A stretch of 64,000 nt of DNA from a virus, in IMG/VR virus record IMGVR_UViG_3300046665_000548, positions 186,001-250,000 of that record; one strand, given 5' to 3'. The position numbers were made by a program, and so were the translations under genes. This document shows, one piece after another, positions 61,036 to 64,000 of this stretch. The notes below the pieces were generated by a model that had not been told where the DNA came from, ran no database searches, and saw only the letters and a list, made by a program, of their open reading frames with translations. Positions within the stretch are counted from its first letter, which is position 1. Each line of letters starts with the position of its first letter.

Positions 61036-61305
61036 TTAAGCAACGATCTCGCCGCAATCCGAAGGATCGAGCGGGTTGATCATGACTGGATAATGCTTGG
61101 GCGACTGGGCGGCACGGACACACGGGGTCAGCCTGCCATTGGTGCTGCACCAGCCGGTATCGATCACGACCATATCTTCGATTGGATTGTCCTTGTTGCC
61201 GAACGGATGCTTGGAGAAATCCACCTTGATGCGCTGGCCGGGAGAGTAGGCGGTAACCGAACTGTGAAGCGGGTTCTTCTTCGACGCCTTTTGAAACCGG
61301 ACCAT
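61036..61305 (-). CDS. Small hypothetical protein between the Y-RNA pairs
   Basis: 89 residues from ATG 61305 (GGGAG upstream). Basic N-terminus 'MVRFQKASKKNPLHSSVTAY', then 'SPGQRIKVDFSKHPFGNK', and 'VVIDTGWCSTNGRLTPCVR'. Own promoter at 61334-61361. Lies inside the Ro60/Y RNA locus, so a role with it is conceivable, without sequence support. Confidence 0.6.
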   Translation of the reverse strand: MVRFQKASKKNPLHSSVTAYSPGQRIKVDFSKHPFGNKDNPIEDMVVIDTGWCSTNGRLTPCVRAAQSPKHYPVMINPLDPSDCGEIVA

Positions 61306-61333
61306 GCAAATCTCCCTTGCTGACAACGATCTC

Positions 61334-61361
61334 AATCTACCACAAATTGATGATCTGTCAA
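61334..61361 (-). promoter_or_regulatory. Sigma70-like promoter
   Basis: Minus strand TTGACA (61356-61361), 16-bp spacer ending TGG, TAGATT (61334-61339). Confidence 0.7.
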
Positions 61362-61597
61362 GCACGTTTACCGAGGAAAACACGCGCGAAACGCGCGGCA
61401 TGGCGAATCAAAAGAGCAGGTTGATACCGGAACGTCGGTCCGCTCCTATTCTTGATGATCAAACGACCATTCGGATTGATCGCGTAGTCTGCGTGTTGCA
61501 ATGCAATTGGACGCTGCTTGTCATCGAGCGCTTGTGCAATAACCTCTTGGACGAACAGGATATTGCCGGATTTGTCATAGCAACGACGATACAACAT
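61358..61597 (-). CDS. Small hypothetical protein between the Y-RNA pairs
   Basis: 79 residues, AGGAGA before the ATG. 'VQEVIAQALDDKQRPIALQH' and a basic C-terminus 'RHAARFARVFLGKRA'. Behind the terminator of Y RNA-like 3. Function unknown. Confidence 0.55.
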   Translation of the reverse strand: MLYRRCYDKSGNILFVQEVIAQALDDKQRPIALQHADYAINPNGRLIIKNRSGPTFRYQPALLIRHAARFARVFLGKRA

Positions 61598-61612
61598 CGA
61601 AATCTCCTAATG

Positions 61613-61644
61613 AAAAAGGCGGCCCCTCTTGCGAAGAACCGCCC
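61613..61644 (-). terminator. Terminator after the second Y-RNA pair
   Basis: Minus strand GGGCGGTTCTT-cgc-AAGAGGGGCCGCC followed by TTTTT. Confidence 0.8.
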
Positions 61645-61662
61645 TAATCAGGGTGCTTAAGT

Positions 61663-61799
61663 GGAAGACGGAATTAGGCGAACCGGGTCAGCTAGCGCTC
61701 TACCGCTGAGCTACCTAAACCTTGCGGCCTAGGGTTGGATTCGAACCAACGACCTCTCGTTTATCATACGAAGTAACCCTGCTCTACGTCACGTCTTCC
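61663..61799 (-). ncRNA. Y RNA-like 3 with a permuted tRNA mimic (YrlA type)
   Basis: 137 nt. Terminal stem GGAAGACG/CGTCTTCC (8 bp). Conserved blocks TGACGTAGAGC-AGGGTTACTT and CCGGTTCGCCTAATTC. Between them, in this order: T arm GTTGG-TTCGAAT-CCAAC, a stem CCTAGGCC/GGTTTAGG capped by GCAA in place of an open acceptor, and a D arm GCTC-AGCGGTA-GAGC. This T, acceptor, D order is the circular permutation known from bacterial YrlA RNAs that mimic tRNA. No anticodon is present, so it is not a tRNA. Confidence 0.85.
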
Positions 61800-61802
61800 A
61801 TT

Positions 61803-61874
61803 GTACCGAGAATTAGGCTCGGACGGTCTTTTTAGCATTCAAAGCGAAGTAACCGCTCGATACGTCATCGGTAC
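61803..61874 (-). ncRNA. Y RNA-like 4 (small)
   Basis: 72 nt. Terminal stem GTACCGA/TCGGTAC. Blocks TGACGTATCGAGCGGTTACTT and CCGTCCGAGCCTAATTC; CGGT/ACCG inner helix; short AT-rich loop. The -10 of its promoter ends six bases upstream of the stem. Three bases separate it from Y RNA-like 3. Confidence 0.75.
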
Positions 61875-61880
61875 CGCGTC

Positions 61881-61909
61881 GATATAGTCGAAGCACGCGA
61901 GACCGTCAA
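61881..61909 (-). promoter_or_regulatory. Promoter of Y RNA-like 4-3 pair
   Basis: Minus strand TTGACG (61904-61909), 17-bp spacer, TATATC (61881-61886). Confidence 0.75.
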
Positions 61910-61926
61910 GACCAAATACGAAAATA

Positions 61927-62214
61927 TTAGCCCCAGGCTAGCTTGAACGAAATGGCGTCGCGATGATCCGCAAACCAGAATTTCAGCATGTTTTCTTGGA
62001 AAAAGGGGTGCATCGTTCGAGTTTCTTGGATGACGTGTTTGCTCACGAACACAGGAGGTTTGGTCCCGGTCTCGAAAAACCAATCGATCAACTCGGAGTC
62101 GAGCTTGCAGTGAACCTCCCGCTGTAGACCGTCGCCGCATCCGAAAGAGACGATGTTCTCTTCCATGACATGGGGGAAATCTTTATACGGAATTTCGACT
62201 ACGAGTTCGTGCAT
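61927..62214 (-). CDS. Small protein ending in 'DAISFKLAWG'
   Basis: 95 residues. 'NIVSFGCGDGLQREVHCKLD' and 'ELIDWFFETGTKPPVFVSKH'; the end 'WFADHRDAISFKLAWG' is a clear copy of the shared terminal motif. Function unknown. Between tRNA-Ser and the Y RNA-like 4 promoter. Confidence 0.65.
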   Translation of the reverse strand: MHELVVEIPYKDFPHVMEENIVSFGCGDGLQREVHCKLDSELIDWFFETGTKPPVFVSKHVIQETRTMHPFFQENMLKFWFADHRDAISFKLAWG

Positions 62215-62227
62215 GACCTTGGATTGT

Positions 62228-62317
62228 TGGCGGAGCAGGAGGGATTCGAACCCTCGGTACGGTTACCCGTACAACACCTTTCCAGGGTGTCACAATCGGC
62301 CACTCTGTCACCGCTCC
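62228..62317 (-). tRNA. tRNA-Ser (GGA)
   Basis: Class II. Acceptor GGAGCGG/CTGCTCC (one G-T), G73, CCA encoded; anticodon stem ACACC/GGTGT with loop CTGGAAA; long variable arm TACGG-gtaa-CCGTA; T arm GAGGG-TTCGAAT-CCCTC. Confidence 0.94.
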
Positions 62318-62377
62318 ATATGCATTCATTTAGCTTGGCATTTTGGTGAATGCAATTTTCTTAACCCCGCTTACCTA

Positions 62378-62536
62378 TCAGCGAGAAGGGCAACGGCGTT
62401 GTTCAATCTTTTGTCGCAACTGGTGAACGAGCGCATGTTGTGCGCACAACTCAGGCTCAGTCGAGTCCCACCCATATTTGGTAATCATTTTCGACAGCTT
62501 AGTAAGCTCGTTTCTCAGTTTGTCTTCATCTGTCAT
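62378..62536 (-). CDS. Small helical protein
   Basis: 52 residues from ATG 62536, just after the stop of the 433-residue gene. 'EDKLRNELTKLSKMITKYGW' and 'ELCAQHALVHQLRQKIEQR' are two helices. Function unknown. Confidence 0.5.
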   Translation of the reverse strand: MTDEDKLRNELTKLSKMITKYGWDSTEPELCAQHALVHQLRQKIEQRRCPSR

Positions 62537-62541
62537 CTTGA

Positions 62542-63843
62542 TCACGCAATGAGTTGATTTCTGGCGGCAGGATCGCTTAAGAAAATCGGTTCGCCAAGTA
62601 AGTTTTCTTCGGCCTCCGAGAGACCTTGAACACGCCAATCACGACCAGACGTGAAAATCGCTTTGGTTAGCGGCATCGGCGGCAAATATTCACCTAAAGA
62701 GTCGAAGATCAGATTCGCCACGACAGGTCGAATATCACGAAGGCGAGCTTCCCGTTCAGGCCGTTCGAGGTTTACGTAACCGTGCTCGGAAAGGTGCGCG
62801 ATGATCCCGGCCTCAAGACTTCCCATCTTCTGCTTCTTTTGCGGCAGATACGGAACAAGCCACTCCTGCTCGTACGCGATGGGCGCAACCGAATAGGCGT
62901 TGCCGGTCTTGAGGATTTCGTCTTCCTCGTTTGCTTTGATGTGCAGGATGATGCTCGACACGTGATCCATCAACGGCACACCCGGCGTGTAGATGCACAG
63001 GTTGCACAGATGAATATCATCTTGTTTTGTAAAGACTGAAAGTTTAGCCCCACCATGCGAGGACAGAATTTTTCCTGTCTTCTCGATCTCGTATGTACAG
63101 TGCTTGCCTTCGATCCTAATCTTGTCACCGCTCAGGAACAGACGAGTGGTCGCCTTGCCGAGTAATTTTTCGCTCATCGCCACTGAACGACGAACCACCT
63201 TTCGATCCTGTTTGATCTGCTGGCGAATATAAGCGGACGCCTTTTCTACGTCTTGCTCTCGATAGGCCAAATCATTTGCGCCCGGCTCAGCGCCCAGGCT
63301 GCGACGAAGCTCATCAAGCGCGACAACTTGGTTCTGCCGACGACTCTCATAAAGATCGTTCGAAATCTTGAGCGCACGATCCAGACCGGGCACGGAATAG
63401 CCCTCCAGATCGTTATAGGCGCGCACACAGCCGCGTTTGAGAACGCTGAGGCTGTTCCATAGCCCGAAGCGCTGATCGACCTTACGGAGCGCCGCATCGG
63501 TCACCTCGGTCAAACCGAAATCGACTATCGATGACGAGATATGGCGAATAATCTCTTCGACTTGCGAGCCGGTCGATTCATAGACGGCTCGCGACGCAGC
63601 GAGGCGTTCTTCTGGCTTCTCCGCGCGCCACTTAACTAAACGCTCTTCGCAATACAGACCCATATCGGCAAGCGTGTGTATGTGCGCGCGGTGTTTCTTC
63701 CGCCGCCTACCCTCGGGATAGCCGTCGATGTACTGGTTCACGTCCTCCGCATGATACATGAAGTACCAATGCGTGTCGTTCGCGATGTGCAAGCACTCGA
63801 CGGAACAGTCTAGGAAATATTGGATATCCGGTGCTGCTGGCAT
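62542..63843 (-). CDS. Large hypothetical protein with a C-terminal 'SGRDWR' segment
   Basis: 433 residues. N-terminal 'IQYFLDCSVECLHIANDTHW', then 'YIDGYPEGRRRKKHRAHIHT' (basic), a helical centre, and a C-terminal domain with 'AIFTSGRDWRVQGLSEAEEN' and 'LLGEPIFLSDPAARNQLIA' matching the 23722 gene product. Start overlaps the preceding stop (TGATG). Function unknown. Confidence 0.6.
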   Translation of the reverse strand: MPAAPDIQYFLDCSVECLHIANDTHWYFMYHAEDVNQYIDGYPEGRRRKKHRAHIHTLADMGLYCEERLVKWRAEKPEERLAASRAVYESTGSQVEEIIRHISSSIVDFGLTEVTDAALRKVDQRFGLWNSLSVLKRGCVRAYNDLEGYSVPGLDRALKISNDLYESRRQNQVVALDELRRSLGAEPGANDLAYREQDVEKASAYIRQQIKQDRKVVRRSVAMSEKLLGKATTRLFLSGDKIRIEGKHCTYEIEKTGKILSSHGGAKLSVFTKQDDIHLCNLCIYTPGVPLMDHVSSIILHIKANEEDEILKTGNAYSVAPIAYEQEWLVPYLPQKKQKMGSLEAGIIAHLSEHGYVNLERPEREARLRDIRPVVANLIFDSLGEYLPPMPLTKAIFTSGRDWRVQGLSEAEENLLGEPIFLSDPAARNQLIA

Positions 63844-64000
63844 CAGCCGCCCTTAAACTGCTGAACCCCAACGGACGAGCCCGAGGCGGCCTCGTTCGCG
63901 CTCGCCGCTAAATGCGTCGTAACGTGAACCTCGTCCGTATCGCGGCGAGAGAACTCGATCTTGCCAGACTCAAAGAGCTTCTGAATATCATGATCAGCAA
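63843..64000 (-). CDS. C-terminal end of a gene that continues beyond the window
   Basis: The frame is open to the window edge and ends in TGA overlapping the next ATG. Visible part contains 'DIQKLFESGKIEFSRRDTDE' and 'HVTTHLAASANEAASGSSVG', hydrophilic with an Ala/Ser-rich tail. Not recognised. Confidence 0.5.
   Translation of the reverse strand, partial: ADHDIQKLFESGKIEFSRRDTDEVHVTTHLAASANEAASGSSVGVQQFKGG

Noticed and set aside
61673-61760. Ordinary tRNA gene near 61.7 kb
   Set aside because: The arms are in permuted order (T, acceptor, D) and no anticodon arm exists; the flanks are the conserved Y-RNA stem.

Overview
This 64-kb window looks like accessory and late-gene territory of a large tailed phage of an alphaproteobacterium, probably of the Rhizobiales. 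Phage origin is inferred from a 871-residue tail fibre with tandem repeats and a peptidase-S74-type chaperone end (33535-36150), further virion-like beta-rich proteins (12921-13751, 56011-57228), 13 tRNA genes, ThyX, ArdC, AlkB, two ADP-ribosyltransferase-like genes, dozens of small overlapping genes in long runs, and T4-like TAAATA boxes before late genes. The host guess rests on an HWE-family histidine kinase (14578-16074) and a rhizobial-style Cro/C1 regulator (43654-44022), both of host type. No terminase, capsid or polymerase genes are visible, so the phage cannot be placed more precisely.

Layout. 0-5 kb: end of an adenylate-forming enzyme, ADP-ribosyltransferase-like and GNAT genes, a radical SAM enzyme, a NYN nuclease. 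5.3-8.2 kb: a plus-strand operon of three tandem paralogues and a methyltransferase. 8.3-14.3 kb: small exported proteins, a frameshifted orotate phosphoribosyltransferase, a structural protein, a LexA-fold protein. 14.5-27 kb: the histidine kinase, then a long minus-strand block with ThyX, HNH nuclease, a PPP phosphatase with a decayed kinase domain, a VWA protein and a catalytic-core-only GluRS. 27.2-27.9 kb: about 0.7 kb of hairpin-rich DNA without a gene. 28-33 kb: small genes, NUDIX and ArdC. 33.5-36.7 kb: tail fibre. 36.7-41.7 kb: a second ART-like gene, NUDIX, AlkB. 41.8-44.4 kb: AAA+ ATPase and regulator. 44.4-46 kb: minus-strand tRNA array. 46.4-48 kb: aldehyde dehydrogenase, tRNA-Leu. 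48.8-52.9 kb: minus-strand genes with a frameshifted HisRS-like core and two tRNA-His. 53-58.4 kb: virion and lysis-type genes. 58.4-64 kb: Ro60/TROVE locus with Y RNAs, tRNA-Ser and unknown genes.

Two systems stand out. First, the tRNA array at 44.4-45.9 kb is preceded by a strong promoter, a 28-codon ORF and an intrinsic terminator that competes with an antiterminator. Residues 5-12 of the ORF, LYPMPCYP, use only Leu, Tyr, Pro, Met and Cys, the identities of the ordinary tRNAs that follow; its three Pro codons CCA, CCG and CCC match three Pro tRNAs. This reads as trp-type attenuation of a phage tRNA operon. Second, a Ro60 (TROVE) gene at 59.3-60.7 kb lies downstream of four Y-RNA-like genes arranged as two promoter-dimer-terminator units; one carries a perfect circularly permuted tRNA mimic closed by a GCAA tetraloop. 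The array also holds a 215-nt RNA with alanine-type G3:U70 tRNA ends (tmRNA-like or interrupted tRNA).

Regulation. One promoter class (TTGACR, 16-bp spacer, often TGGTAnnTT at -10) precedes many minus-strand genes, the tRNA array and an orphan RNA; related versions with 17-18-bp spacers precede the Y RNAs. A second box, (C/G/A)TAAATA, lies only 5-8 bases before start codons that lack a Shine-Dalgarno sequence, suggesting leaderless late mRNAs. Many genes overlap by ATGA/GTGA and several annotated starts here were moved to fit ribosome binding sites.
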